Numbered from the stretch's first letter, positions 52,063 to 61,506 are shown. The stretch is 64,000 nucleotides of DNA from Algoriphagus kandeliae (GCF_004571135.1 NZ_SPSB01000002.1:744001-808000), one strand, 5' to 3'. Made by a program: numbers and translations. The notes: generated by a model not told the origin, from the letters alone.

Positions 52063-55000
52063 ATGCGATTTAAATTCATTCCCATTTTGCTGGGACTGCT
52101 TGTGCTTTTTTCACCAGAAATAGCGTTTTCCCAGAAATCTAAAAAGAAAACTGAGCCTGCTCAAACGGCTACTTTTGATACTGCCCTTTACAATGCGATG
52201 GAATTTCGCCTTGTTGGACCATTTCGAGGTGGCCGAGCAACGGCAGTTGCTGGGGTTGTACAAGAACCTTTGACCTTTTACATGGGCTCCGTTGGTGGAG
52301 TCTGGAAAACCACAGACGCCGGTGAAAGCTGGTTTAATGTCTCTGATGGCTATTTTGGGACGGCTTCAGTTGGAGCGATTACCGTAGCCGAATCCGACCC
52401 AAATGTGGTTTATGTGGGAATGGGGGAAGCGCCTGTCCGAGGTGTGATGACATCCCATGGAGACGGGGTCTATAAATCTACTGACGGAGGAAAAACCTGG
52501 AAGAACATGGGGCTTTCAGAGATTCGCCAAATTTCAAAGATCGTTGTCCATCCTTCCAATCCTGACTTAGTGATCGTGGGAGGTCAAGGAAGTCCCTATG
52601 GAGCCACTGATGCCCGGGGAATTTATCGCTCTGAAGACGGAGGAGAAACTTGGGAGAAAGTTCATTATGTAGATGAAAACTCAGGGGTTTCAGACCTTAG
52701 TATGGATATGAAAAACCCCCGAATTGTTTACGCGGCCTATTGGGATCATCGAAGATTTCCATGGAAAGTACAAAGTGGAGGCCCGGGAAGTGGAATTTAT
52801 AAGTCCACGGACATGGGAAAAACTTGGGAAAAGCTTTCTGAAGGTCTCCCAAAAGGAGTGATGGGTAAAATTGGCGTATCTGTATCCCGAGCAAATCCAA
52901 ATACAGTTTGGGCAATTATTGAAGCGGAGGACGGTGGTTTATATCGATCTGATGACGCAGGAAAATCTTGGCGCTTGGTAAATGGAGATCGTTTACTTCG
53001 GGCAAGATCCTGGTATTACATGCATATTTTGGCTCACCCTACTGAGCCTGAAACGGTGTATATCATGAATGCTCCTCTGGTGGAATCGAAGGATGGAGGG
53101 AAAACATTCGTCAATCTTCGCACTAGACATGGAGATAATCATCAGCTTTGGATCAACCCATCTCATCCTCAATACATGGTTAATGCTAATGACGGTGGAG
53201 GAAATGTTTCTATTGATGGAGGAAAAACCTGGTCACGACAGGATAATCAGCCTACCGCTCAATTTTATCGGGTGAATGTAGACAAGCAGTTTCCTTATCG
53301 GATTTATGGAGGTCAACAGGATAATTCTTCTGTCTCCATTGCTTCACGAGCAAATGGTGGAGGAATTGGTTGGGATGAGTTTTATCCGGTTGGAGGTTGT
53401 GAATCAGCCTATTCAGCCTTTGATCCAGAAAATCCGATCTACGTATATTCCGGATGCTATCAAGGAATCATTACTGAGTGGAATTCCCAAACAGAATTGG
53501 AAAAAGACGTGATGGCTTATCCTTATCAGGGTTTGGCATCCAAGCCCGCTGAGGTTAAATATCGATTTAATTGGAATGCGCCTATCATCGCCTCTAAGCA
53601 TGACCCATCTGTGATTTATCATGCTGGAAATGTGGTATTGAAGACCACTAATCGAGGCTTGAGTTGGGAGGAAGTTTCGCCTGATTTGACTAAGAATGAT
53701 CCAGAACATTTGGATAATGGTGGAGGTCCAATTACCAATGAAGGGGCAGGAGGGGAAGTCTACCACACCATTATGTATTTAGCCGAATCTCCTCATACTC
53801 CAGATGTCTTGTATGCTGGAGCTGATGATGGATTGCTTCATGTGACTCAGGATGGTGGTAAAAGCTGGACCAATATCACCATCCTAAATACACCGGATGG
53901 AATGGTCAATCAGATTGAAGTTTCACCGCATGACCCGGCAACGGTTTATGTGGCATTTACAAGCTATAAATTCAATGATTTCACGCCTCATATTTTCAAG
54001 TCTACGGACTATGGAGCTAGCTGGACTCGTCTTGTTAATGGAATCCCTGATGAAGCTTTTGTTCGGGTAGTTCGAGAAGATCCAAATCAAAAAGATTTGT
54101 TGTATGCAGGAACAGAAACTGGCCTTTATGTTTCTTTCAATGGAGGTCAAATGTGGGAGAAATTCCAGTTTAACTTACCTGTAGTTCCTATTAATGACTT
54201 GATGATTCAGGACAATGACATGATCATCGCCACTTCAGGAAGAGCGTTTTGGGTGATGGATGACCTTAACCCTTTGTACGAGCTGAAAGAGGCCGCTTCT
54301 TCAGATTTCCATGTTTATGAGCCTGAAACTGCTATTCGGGATTATGCGATGCGGGGGAATAACCCTCAGTTAGGGCAAAATCCATATCCCGGCTTTTCTA
54401 TTCTATACTATTTGAAAGAGAATGCTGATTCAGTCCTTTTGGAAGCAGAGGTCCAAGATATGAATGGAAAAGTACTTCGAAAGTTCACTACGGATACCAA
54501 AGCCAAAACCGGAAAAATCAAGAAAAAAGCTGGGATGAATAGGCTTAATTGGGATTTGAGTTTGGATGCTTTTGAAGGTGTGGAAGGGGTGTTTTCCGGA
54601 ATCGGTTCATCTGCTCAGCGAGTGATCCCCGGTAATTACAAACTTGTGATGCGCTATGGTGATCAGGAAATAACCCAAGATCTTACAGTCAAAGCTGACC
54701 CTCGATGGACTGCAACTGCCGCTCAATATCAGGAGCAAGAAACCCAGCTTCTGACTTTGCGGGAAGCCATTATTGATACCCGAAGTATGGCAGAGGATCT
54801 TCGAAGTATTCGAACTCAAATTAAGGATTTGCAAAGCCGCGTCGATTCAGAAAAGTATGAGGCTTGGCATACTCAGGCCAAAGAAGTACTTGCTTCTATT
54901 GATAGTGCAGAGTCTGAATTGATTCAAACAAAGCAGAAGACTTTCCAGGATGTGATCAATTTCCCGAATAAATTGGATGCAGATTTACTGCATATATACG

Positions 55001-55179
55001 GTGCCATCAACGAGGGAGAGCCTCCTGTTACGGAAGGGCAGAAGCAGCGAGCTAAGGACCTACTTGATGTTTATTCAAAGGTTAAGGTCCAAGTGAATCA
55101 AGCTTTGCAAGATACCAAAGCTTTGGAAAAAGCCATGATCGATCAGAAGATCCCGATTTTGGCTCCGAAAAAGGATTAA
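52063..55179 (+). CDS. Large exported BNR/VPS10-type beta-propeller protein
   Basis: A 1038-residue protein with a signal peptide (MRFKFIPILLGLLVLFSPEI, then AFSQ) and at least eleven BNR/Asp-box units, including TTDAGESWF, STDGGKTWK, SEDGGETWE, STDMGKTWE, SDDAGKSWR, SKDGGKTF, SIDGGKTWS, TTNRGLSWE, TQDGGKSWT, STDYGASWT and SFNGGQMWE. These would build one or two propellers, as in sortilin (VPS10) domain proteins and some xyloglucanases. The last 250 residues contain a beta sandwich and a coiled coil. Often annotated as glycosyl hydrolase, but no catalytic residues can be assigned. The start avoids a non-signal extension to 51979. Confidence 0.88.
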   Translation: MRFKFIPILLGLLVLFSPEIAFSQKSKKKTEPAQTATFDTALYNAMEFRLVGPFRGGRATAVAGVVQEPLTFYMGSVGGVWKTTDAGESWFNVSDGYFGTASVGAITVAESDPNVVYVGMGEAPVRGVMTSHGDGVYKSTDGGKTWKNMGLSEIRQISKIVVHPSNPDLVIVGGQGSPYGATDARGIYRSEDGGETWEKVHYVDENSGVSDLSMDMKNPRIVYAAYWDHRRFPWKVQSGGPGSGIYKSTDMGKTWEKLSEGLPKGVMGKIGVSVSRANPNTVWAIIEAEDGGLYRSDDAGKSWRLVNGDRLLRARSWYYMHILAHPTEPETVYIMNAPLVESKDGGKTFVNLRTRHGDNHQLWINPSHPQYMVNANDGGGNVSIDGGKTWSRQDNQPTAQFYRVNVDKQFPYRIYGGQQDNSSVSIASRANGGGIGWDEFYPVGGCESAYSAFDPENPIYVYSGCYQGIITEWNSQTELEKDVMAYPYQGLASKPAEVKYRFNWNAPIIASKHDPSVIYHAGNVVLKTTNRGLSWEEVSPDLTKNDPEHLDNGGGPITNEGAGGEVYHTIMYLAESPHTPDVLYAGADDGLLHVTQDGGKSWTNITILNTPDGMVNQIEVSPHDPATVYVAFTSYKFNDFTPHIFKSTDYGASWTRLVNGIPDEAFVRVVREDPNQKDLLYAGTETGLYVSFNGGQMWEKFQFNLPVVPINDLMIQDNDMIIATSGRAFWVMDDLNPLYELKEAASSDFHVYEPETAIRDYAMRGNNPQLGQNPYPGFSILYYLKENADSVLLEAEVQDMNGKVLRKFTTDTKAKTGKIKKKAGMNRLNWDLSLDAFEGVEGVFSGIGSSAQRVIPGNYKLVMRYGDQEITQDLTVKADPRWTATAAQYQEQETQLLTLREAIIDTRSMAEDLRSIRTQIKDLQSRVDSEKYEAWHTQAKEVLASIDSAESELIQTKQKTFQDVINFPNKLDADLLHIYGAINEGEPPVTEGQKQRAKDLLDVYSKVKVQVNQALQDTKALEKAMIDQKIPILAPKKD

Positions 55180-55205
55180 ATTGGAAAGAGTATCACGGTA
55201 ATAAT

Positions 55206-55295
55206 CGTCATTGCGAACGAAGTGAAGCAATCTCATTTAAGTAAGAGAGATCGCCTGCCATCCGGGAGGCGGGCTTCGCTTAGCTCGCGATGACG
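55206..55295. repeat. REP-like palindromic dispersed repeat
   Basis: The left arm CGTCATTGCGAACGAAG with GAAGCAATCTC is mirrored on the right by GAGATCG, CTTCGCTTAGCTCGCGATGACG, with an extra inner hairpin CCTGCC-ATCC-GGGAGGCGGG. Elements of the CGTCATTGCGA-GAAGCAATCTC type are found scattered in the genomes of many bacteria. It sits in the 168-bp gap between the propeller gene and the CPXCG gene and has a T-run on the right edge, so it may also serve as a terminator. Confidence 0.82.
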
Positions 55296-55347
55296 TTTTT
55301 TTTAAGGGTTCCACTCAACTTTTTAGAGCCTCACAAGTTTCTACACC

Positions 55348-55530
55348 ATGTTAGAACACTTCTTCCAATGTCCCCATTGCTTTCAGGAGATTTCCATGCT
55401 TCTCGATCCCTCTGTCGGCCGACAGGAATATATCGAGGATTGTGAAGTTTGCTGCAATCCCATTGAGCTTCAGGTGGAGTTTGAGGATGGTGAATTGGTC
55501 TATTTTGAAGCTAACTCAATTGAACAATAA
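55348..55530 (+). CDS. CPXCG motif Cys-rich mini-protein
   Basis: A 60-residue soluble protein with two Cys pairs, CPHC at 8-11 and CEVC at about 32-35 with one more adjacent Cys, consistent with a zinc ribbon. FQCPHCFQEISMLLDPSVG and an acidic C-terminal half (VEFEDGELVYFEA) match the short CPXCG family, with no known function. It ends in TAATG, sharing a base with the start of the PPOX gene, so the two are translationally coupled. Confidence 0.88.
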   Translation: MLEHFFQCPHCFQEISMLLDPSVGRQEYIEDCEVCCNPIELQVEFEDGELVYFEANSIEQ

Positions 55531-56096
55531 TGTTGTTTAAGGAAAGTGATTCCCTAGAAGAAATTTGGCAAGTAGTCAAGCATGAACTACATCGAGGGGC
55601 ATTAGATGCTAAGCATCCTTTTCATTGGGTGAATTTGGGTACGGTTTCTTCGGATTTTCCATCAGTTAGGACTGTAGTGCTGAGAAAGGTAAGTGAGGAG
55701 TTTCATTTTTTTGTTTATACAGATTACCGATCAGAAAAGTGCTCGGATTTGAAGATCAACCCGAATGCTACGCTTCATTTTTACCATCCTAAAAAGCAGG
55801 TCCAAATTCGGGTAAAAGCTCAAACTAAGCTTCATTATCAGGATGAATTAGCAAGAGAAATTTGGAGGACTATTCCAGCACAACGAAGATCAGAATATTC
55901 CGCCGCCAAAGCCCCAGGAACTCCCATTCCCCATTTCCAAGCGGGCAGTAAAGAGGGAAATCCTTCTGATCATTTTTTATGTGTTTTGGAATTTTTGCCG
56001 ATAGAAATTGAGCTTTTGCAGCTTCAAAGAAAAGGACACTTGAGGTTATTCTTTTCGAAAAAGGAAAACTGGCAAGGGACTTGGATGGTGCCTTGA
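55530..56096 (+). CDS. Pyridoxamine 5'-phosphate oxidase-like flavoprotein
   Basis: A 188-residue protein of the PPOX split-barrel family, which binds FMN. RTVVLRKVSEEFHFFVYTDYRS, LHFYHPKKQVQIRVKAQ and WRTIPAQRRSEYSAAKAPG resemble PdxH, and a C-terminal RLFFSKKENWQGTWMVP finishes the barrel. Full PdxH proteins are usually 210-230 residues and carry a C-terminal PNP-oxidase signature ending in RLAP; this protein is shorter and lacks an obvious copy, so it may be a related oxidase and not the B6 enzyme. It overlaps the CPXCG gene by one base. Confidence 0.82.
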   Translation: MLFKESDSLEEIWQVVKHELHRGALDAKHPFHWVNLGTVSSDFPSVRTVVLRKVSEEFHFFVYTDYRSEKCSDLKINPNATLHFYHPKKQVQIRVKAQTKLHYQDELAREIWRTIPAQRRSEYSAAKAPGTPIPHFQAGSKEGNPSDHFLCVLEFLPIEIELLQLQRKGHLRLFFSKKENWQGTWMVP

Positions 56097-56110
56097 TTTT
56101 CGATCCTGTT

Positions 56111-56530
56111 TTACCCTTGGGAGTTTATACTCATCAACTCCCGAACAGAAATTGCTGGAATAGATGATGATTTAAAATCCTTGAGATTCCGAGTAATGAT
56201 ATAATCGATCCCAACAATCTCCTCAGCAGTAGTGATTTGCACAGCATCTTCGAAATCCTTGTGAAGTGACCTAAGCGCAGTCAAAAAGCCCTTTGCTGTT
56301 ACATCAGAGATCTTAATCATTTCGGCTAATTCGAGCAGTGTTTCTCTTAGTTTTTTATCCTCCAAATATTTTTTTAGTACGTAGTGGGTATTTGCCAAGA
56401 CATGAGTGGAGGTGTAAAGCTCAATTTTTCCGGATTCAGCAAGTTGAAAAAGCTCTATTGCTTCCTGCGTAAATGGAGGTCTATTAGTCAAAAAGTCAAT
56501 AATAATATTAGTGTCTAGAAAGATTTTCAT
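56111..56530 (-). CDS. PIN domain ribonuclease toxin (VapC-like)
   Basis: A 139-residue PIN domain, a magnesium-dependent ribonuclease of type II toxin-antitoxin systems. Acidic residues expected at the active site are visible: Asp in MKIFLDTNIIIDFL (residue 6), Glu in the helix around EAIELFQLAE, and Asp in DFEDAVQ and ITRNLKDF. The start overlaps the antitoxin stop by 4 bp. The target RNA is not predictable. It is the second gene of a two-gene operon with the DUF6364 antitoxin. Confidence 0.9.
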   Translation of the reverse strand: MKIFLDTNIIIDFLTNRPPFTQEAIELFQLAESGKIELYTSTHVLANTHYVLKKYLEDKKLRETLLELAEMIKISDVTAKGFLTALRSLHKDFEDAVQITTAEEIVGIDYIITRNLKDFKSSSIPAISVRELMSINSQG

Positions 56531-56772
56531 CTCAAATACTTTTCCTCCAGTCCTTTTCTTAATTCTTCTTCCAAATCAAAGTCGGCAGGAATTTCAATCT
56601 TTCCCGAAATGTGTTTGATCTTTGAAGAAATTTCTGAAGATGCAGGCTTTTCAGTCAGATTTTCAAAAAAATCCTCTACTAAACTGGAGAGGCTTTTTCC
56701 AGTTTGGGAGGCATAGACTTTTGCCTTTTCGATGATATCCTCATCCAAAGAAAGAGTGAGCTTTTTATTCAT
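56527..56772 (-). CDS. DUF6364 family antitoxin
   Basis: An 81-residue protein, MNKKLTLSLDEDIIEKAKVY at the start, which is a ribbon-helix-helix type DNA-binding motif, followed by ASQTGKSLSSLVEDFFENL and a charged C-terminus suited to wrap the toxin. It is the likely antitoxin and autorepressor of the PIN gene that follows. The ATG at 56772 is chosen because the extension to 56808 lies over a palindrome that looks like the operator. Confidence 0.88.
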   Translation of the reverse strand: MNKKLTLSLDEDIIEKAKVYASQTGKSLSSLVEDFFENLTEKPASSEISSKIKHISGKIEIPADFDLEEELRKGLEEKYLR

Positions 56773-56797
56773 ACGTATAAAATTAAAAATTATACGT
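56773..56797 (-). promoter_or_regulatory. Palindromic putative operator of the antitoxin/toxin operon
   Basis: Perfect 8-bp arms ACGTATAA (56773-56780) and TTATACGT (56790-56797) are spaced by 9 A/T bases, immediately before the antitoxin ATG. Ribbon-helix-helix antitoxins commonly bind such sites to repress their own operon. The assignment is by position and symmetry. Confidence 0.65.
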
Positions 56798-56827
56798 GAA
56801 TTATTCAATAATACCTGTTTTTCTGCC

Positions 56828-59008
56828 TTAAATATTCCACCAATAGGTGAATTTCAGCACAATTGATCTGTTTTTGGTATAAAAAGGAGCTGGAAGGTAA
56901 TTATCCGTGTAAACAATAAACAAGTCCGATGCAGGCTTAAATCTCCATTGGAAACGGGTATTCAGATTGATGTTTTTGATTTGTTCATTGTACTGAACAA
57001 ATGCTGTGAAAAAGAGGGTATTGGTCATGGTCACATCTACCCGTGGGCCTACCAACCAAAAATCTGTATTCCCCCAAGGTTCTGGAAGATTGATGCGATT
57101 GAAATTCGTGCTTAAGGCCAAACTGACATAGGGCTGAAAACGATAGCCAAGATCCGTGGTGAAATTATATCGTTTTCCATCAGCGTAATATCCACCAAGT
57201 CGAGTAGTGAAGCTGTAGGTAAATAAACTTTGGGGCTTGGAGGTGTATTCTGCACCTAAGGCCGTCCAAGAATGGTCTGTTCCTGCTGGCAGTGTTTCTC
57301 CAGAAAAATTGGTGGGATCAAATGGTCTTTGCAGTTTGATAAAGTCATAAGCCGTCCATAGCATAAAAGTGCTTTGGCTTCGCCATTTGATGCTGTAGGC
57401 CACATAGGTGGTGTTATCGGTTTTGACTCCTTCCTTGTTGAAGAAATAGGTTACGCCGATATCGGGTCCATGACTGAGGATTTTTTCGCTTACTGGAAAC
57501 CAACGATAACCGATGGTAGGGTTGATTTTGGTATAGCCTCGTCGGGGGACATAACCAACTTCTGCCGTGTAGTTTTCAGAAACCAATTCATGCTGCCAAT
57601 TCCAGGTCAGATTACCGGATGCATATTTTAAATTGGCTGCATGCACAAAGCCATTTGCCAAGTTATCCGGCCCGAAGCTTTGGAGTAGCATGGCTTTTCC
57701 AGTCCACAAATTATTAGAAGAAGCCAGGTTGTATTCTAGCCCCACATTCCGGTTGAATTGAGAGTAAACAGGCGCTTCTGAATCTGGATCAGGATTGTAG
57801 TTTAGGGATTGCTTGTTGATGAAAATCCCAGTGATATTACTTCTGGCCCCAACCTGTCTTTGCAATGCCATCACGGTGAAATTTTGAGAGGGAAGCCCCT
57901 CCTCACTTACTTCTCCCGTCTGCATATTCATGGCTCCGATACGCCAGTCCTTGTTGATTTTCCCGCTAAGTCGGGCGCCAAATTGGATAGGAGCATTGAG
58001 ACCGATTCTTCTGGAGAAAAAGGGCCGGATTGTACTATAGCCGAAGTTGGCGAAGAGATCTCCGTTCTCTAGAAAGAATTGCCTTCTTTCTGGGAAAAAG
58101 AGCTCAAATCGATCCAAATTGGTCACTTGTCGGTCTACTTCCACTTGGGAAAAATCTGGATTGACCGTCAAGTCCAAATTCAGGGAAGAAGTCAGGGAAA
58201 TTTTAGCATCCATCCCGATTTCTCTTCGATAGGAAGTTTCCCCATTGTTTTCAAAATCCTTGGAAACTCCTCCCAATAAATAGGGAATGACTGAAATATT
58301 GGCCCCCGGGTCAGGAGGTGGATTATCCCAAACAAGAATTCCAGTGTAAGCTAAGGATGCTGAAGGGAATTGTCGAGGTACTGGAGCCCAGCCTGATTTT
58401 TCGGTTGTCTTGAGGTCGAGTCGGGAAAAGTTCACTCCCCATTCTTTAATTCCCTTTTTGTATCGAATGGATTTGAAAGGAATGGCTGCCTCAAAAATCC
58501 ATTTGTCCTCGTAGTTACGGACTTTGGAAGTCCATTTGTTATCCCAACTTAAATCTACGCTTCCACCATTGTACATGATGCCGTCCCATTGGGCACCGGC
58601 GGCATTGGCTCCAAAAGAAAACCCATTTGTTTGATCATCAAAAGGATCCATGAAAAGGAGGAAGTTGTCATTTTTCCCAAAGCTGAAATCTCTTCGTAGA
58701 GACTCCACCATGTAGGGGCCTTCGACTGCATGGTGATTGACGACGATTAAGTACAAGTTTTGGTCGTCATAAGTCATTCTGACATCAGTTTTGACCTGAG
58801 CAAAACTCGTGTCCATTGGGGTAATCATAAAAAAGTCAGTGGCCACTTCGGCGTCTAGCCAGGCTTGTTCATCAAGAACTCCATCAATAATGATTTCCGA
58901 ACTTGCTTTTTGGATAGCCAAGCGGTAGGCATCATTGATTTTTTGAGCTTTCACAGGGAATACAAGCAAAAAGCCAAGAAGAAAGGAAAGTAGGCGTAAT
59001 CGGGTCAT
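56828..59008 (-). CDS. DUF5916 protein with family 9 carbohydrate-binding-like domain
   Basis: A 726-residue exported protein with a signal peptide (MTRLRLLSFLLGFLLVFPVK, then AQK). The N-terminal domain (about 25-215) resembles a CBM9/DOMON-like sandwich: IIIDGVLDEQAWLDAEVA, VRMTYDDQNLYLIVVNHH, and WGVNFSRLDLKT. The larger C-terminal domain (about 230-726) is DUF5916, with VNPDFSQVEVDRQVTNLDRFELFFPERRQFF as its hallmark and barrel-like strands ending in KFTYWWNI. It may be an outer-membrane barrel carrying a glycan-binding domain; no function is established. Confidence 0.9.
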   Translation of the reverse strand: MTRLRLLSFLLGFLLVFPVKAQKINDAYRLAIQKASSEIIIDGVLDEQAWLDAEVATDFFMITPMDTSFAQVKTDVRMTYDDQNLYLIVVNHHAVEGPYMVESLRRDFSFGKNDNFLLFMDPFDDQTNGFSFGANAAGAQWDGIMYNGGSVDLSWDNKWTSKVRNYEDKWIFEAAIPFKSIRYKKGIKEWGVNFSRLDLKTTEKSGWAPVPRQFPSASLAYTGILVWDNPPPDPGANISVIPYLLGGVSKDFENNGETSYRREIGMDAKISLTSSLNLDLTVNPDFSQVEVDRQVTNLDRFELFFPERRQFFLENGDLFANFGYSTIRPFFSRRIGLNAPIQFGARLSGKINKDWRIGAMNMQTGEVSEEGLPSQNFTVMALQRQVGARSNITGIFINKQSLNYNPDPDSEAPVYSQFNRNVGLEYNLASSNNLWTGKAMLLQSFGPDNLANGFVHAANLKYASGNLTWNWQHELVSENYTAEVGYVPRRGYTKINPTIGYRWFPVSEKILSHGPDIGVTYFFNKEGVKTDNTTYVAYSIKWRSQSTFMLWTAYDFIKLQRPFDPTNFSGETLPAGTDHSWTALGAEYTSKPQSLFTYSFTTRLGGYYADGKRYNFTTDLGYRFQPYVSLALSTNFNRINLPEPWGNTDFWLVGPRVDVTMTNTLFFTAFVQYNEQIKNINLNTRFQWRFKPASDLFIVYTDNYLPAPFYTKNRSIVLKFTYWWNI

Positions 59009-59084
59009 GGGGATAAAGCCCTCAAAATTAAGATTTTTGGAGGCTGATTTTTGTGACTTTTATAGCAAAGGCTGGATGAATGGA

Positions 59085-61469
59085 TTATTGTTTGACTCGG
59101 AAGGAGAAAGTAAGATTGATCTGTCTTCGGATGAACTGTGAGTCTCCTTCGGTGTAGAAGTTTACTCCTTCGGTAATGAATCGATTTCTTCTGGAATTGA
59201 GAATATCATTCACTGTGAAGATCAAACGGCCTCGCTCGTCCAAAATTTGTTTACTTGCAGAAAGGTCCATGAAGAATATTCCTTTCCTTACGCCTTGAGC
59301 CGTTTTTTGTCTTGCATCATAATTGGTTCTAAGCTGCAAGTCCCAACCTCCTTCCAAGGTAAATCGGGAAGTTTGCCTTGCTAAGAATGAAGTGGTTTTC
59401 GCTTGAAAATCTGCTTGAATATTACTTCCGTCAATATCTGCATGAAAGAAATTCAAATTCAGATCCAGTTTCCACCAATTCACTGGTCGATAGTCTGCAC
59501 TGAATTCTAGGCCGAATGATTGCTCTCCTGTCAAATTGTAGGGTAGGGTGGTAGCAAAACCCTCTTCATTGACAGTTCGTATCCGTTCGATTTTGTCGAC
59601 CGTATTCCGAAAATAAGCTGTTGAAAATAGTGTTCCTTTCTCGAAATATTTGATGTGACCCAGTTCGAAGGCATCCGTAAATTCAGGATCTAAATCTGGA
59701 TTGCCACTGAAGAAATTCCGCTGATCGGAAAAAGTCACATAGGGGCTGAGATCATTGTAAACCGGTCTCCTTACTCGACGGGAATAGCTGAGTTGAAATG
59801 CGTTTTCTTCCGAAATATTGTAGGTCAAATGTGCACTTGGAAATAGATTGGTGTATTTGCGTGGATTCCGCTCATTGGTTTCTGCCAAAATCGTCTCCAC
59901 ATCCGTATGCTCCGCACGAAGGCCCGCTTGGTAGCTCCAATTTCCCGTTTTGTTTCCCAGAATTCCATAAGCTGCCAAGATATTTTCATTGTAGAGGAAA
60001 ATATTATCCAAACCAGGAAGCGGCACTAAATCCCCGCTTTCGTTTTCTTGGGAAACGATAAAGTCGTTTTCCATTTCCCGAAAACTGGTTCGAATTCCTG
60101 TTTCAAACTTTCCTTCCGTTCCTAATGGCTTGGTGTAGTCCACTTGAAGCAGGTATTGATTTTCGAATTCATCATTTAGGGAAGTCTGCACCAAATTCTC
60201 TTCGGGAATGGCTTGTCCATTTTCATCAAATCGAAACTCGGTAAAGAGCTGATCTGAATTTTCCCAATAATTCAGGTAGGTAAAGGTTGCCGTTAGTTCA
60301 TGGCCTTTTTCTGCAAAGCTCCGCTTGTAATTCAATGCAATTTCCGAGTTGGGCTCTTTTTCTTTTTCGTCTTGTCTTCGAAGGGAGTAGCCTAGGAAAT
60401 TATCCAAAGAATTTAAATAGTCATCATAGCGGATATCGGTGATTCTTCTACCGTCAGTTCTACGCCAAAGGTAAGACAAGGTCAAAACGCTTTGTTCGGA
60501 AAAGAAATAATCCAAGCCTCCGCGAATATTATTATTCCAACCTCGAAGCTCTCCTGAATTGGCTTGGTTTAAAATCAAGGTATTTCCATCTTCATAGACT
60601 TCTTGGTACTGTTCGCTTACATAAGGCTGATATCTGCGCGCAAAACCATAATTGATGAACCAGTTGATCCGGTTTTTCCGGTAGTTCAGATTGGCAGAGA
60701 ATCCCAGATTTAAGGGAGTGCCCGCAATTACTTCAAATGATCCATTGAAACCCTGTTTATTGTCCTTTTTTAGGATAATGTTGATTACGCCGGCCATTCC
60801 TTCTGCTTCATAGCGCGCAGAAGGGTTGGTAATGACTTCGACTCGCTCGACGAGATTGGCGGGGAGCTGACGCAATCCTGAGGAGCCTTTGAAGCTTACT
60901 AAACCAGAAGGTTTTCCGTCAATCAAAATCCGAACATTTGATGAGCCTCTAAGCCGAACATTACCCTCAGGATCCACGGCTACAGAAGGTAAATTCATCA
61001 AAATATCCGTAGCTGTTCCTCCGGCATTGGCCAAGTCTTTACCTACGTTGAAAATTCGTTTATCCAAAGAAAGCTCCATCAAGGTTTTTTCCCCCTGAAC
61101 GAGAACTTCCTCCAAGTCTTCAGCAGAAGATTTGAGAAAAATGGTACCTAAATCCACTTGAATGCCAGATCGGGAAAGCTCAAAGAGCTCGCTTTTAAAG
61201 GATTCAAATCCCATGAATTCTACCAATGCGTAGAACTTCCCAAAAGGTAGATCGATGGTAAAACTTCCATTTTCTTCAGTAATCCCCCCTCCAACAAGGC
61301 TGTCGGAAGGAGAGTAAACTGCTACAGAAGCAAAAGAAAGGGCTTGTTTGGAATTTTGGTCCTGGATTTTTCCCTGCAGTTTCCCTTGCGAAAAGGCAGG
61401 GAGGCTAAAAAGCAGAAAGCAGGTAAACCCGGCTAAAAAAAGCCGAAAGTTGAATTTTGGCGTTATCAT
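59085..61469 (-). CDS. Outer membrane beta-barrel receptor (TonB-dependent type)
   Basis: A 794-residue exported protein: signal peptide (MITPKFNFRLFLAGFTCFLL, cleaved near SQG), a carboxypeptidase-regulatory-like domain (about 30-115, QGKIQDQNSKQALSFASVAV), a plug-like segment (GGTATDILMNLPSVAVDPEG with VRLRGSSNVRILIDGKPSG, about 150-195), and an outer membrane barrel ending in LTFSFRVKQ. It resembles the OMP beta-barrel 3 family with NPSARYEAEGMAGVINI as the plug end. The substrate is unknown. An inverted repeat lies 38 bp before the start. Confidence 0.9.
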   Translation of the reverse strand: MITPKFNFRLFLAGFTCFLLFSLPAFSQGKLQGKIQDQNSKQALSFASVAVYSPSDSLVGGGITEENGSFTIDLPFGKFYALVEFMGFESFKSELFELSRSGIQVDLGTIFLKSSAEDLEEVLVQGEKTLMELSLDKRIFNVGKDLANAGGTATDILMNLPSVAVDPEGNVRLRGSSNVRILIDGKPSGLVSFKGSSGLRQLPANLVERVEVITNPSARYEAEGMAGVINIILKKDNKQGFNGSFEVIAGTPLNLGFSANLNYRKNRINWFINYGFARRYQPYVSEQYQEVYEDGNTLILNQANSGELRGWNNNIRGGLDYFFSEQSVLTLSYLWRRTDGRRITDIRYDDYLNSLDNFLGYSLRRQDEKEKEPNSEIALNYKRSFAEKGHELTATFTYLNYWENSDQLFTEFRFDENGQAIPEENLVQTSLNDEFENQYLLQVDYTKPLGTEGKFETGIRTSFREMENDFIVSQENESGDLVPLPGLDNIFLYNENILAAYGILGNKTGNWSYQAGLRAEHTDVETILAETNERNPRKYTNLFPSAHLTYNISEENAFQLSYSRRVRRPVYNDLSPYVTFSDQRNFFSGNPDLDPEFTDAFELGHIKYFEKGTLFSTAYFRNTVDKIERIRTVNEEGFATTLPYNLTGEQSFGLEFSADYRPVNWWKLDLNLNFFHADIDGSNIQADFQAKTTSFLARQTSRFTLEGGWDLQLRTNYDARQKTAQGVRKGIFFMDLSASKQILDERGRLIFTVNDILNSRRNRFITEGVNFYTEGDSQFIRRQINLTFSFRVKQ

Positions 61470-61506
61470 AGGTTTGTAGGCTGGGCTGGTAAGTTTTAGC
61501 TCACCA

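Noticed and set aside
52270-54180. Tandem DNA repeats within the propeller gene
   Set aside because: The repetition is at protein level (Asp-box units) and is divergent in DNA, so no DNA repeat array is reported.
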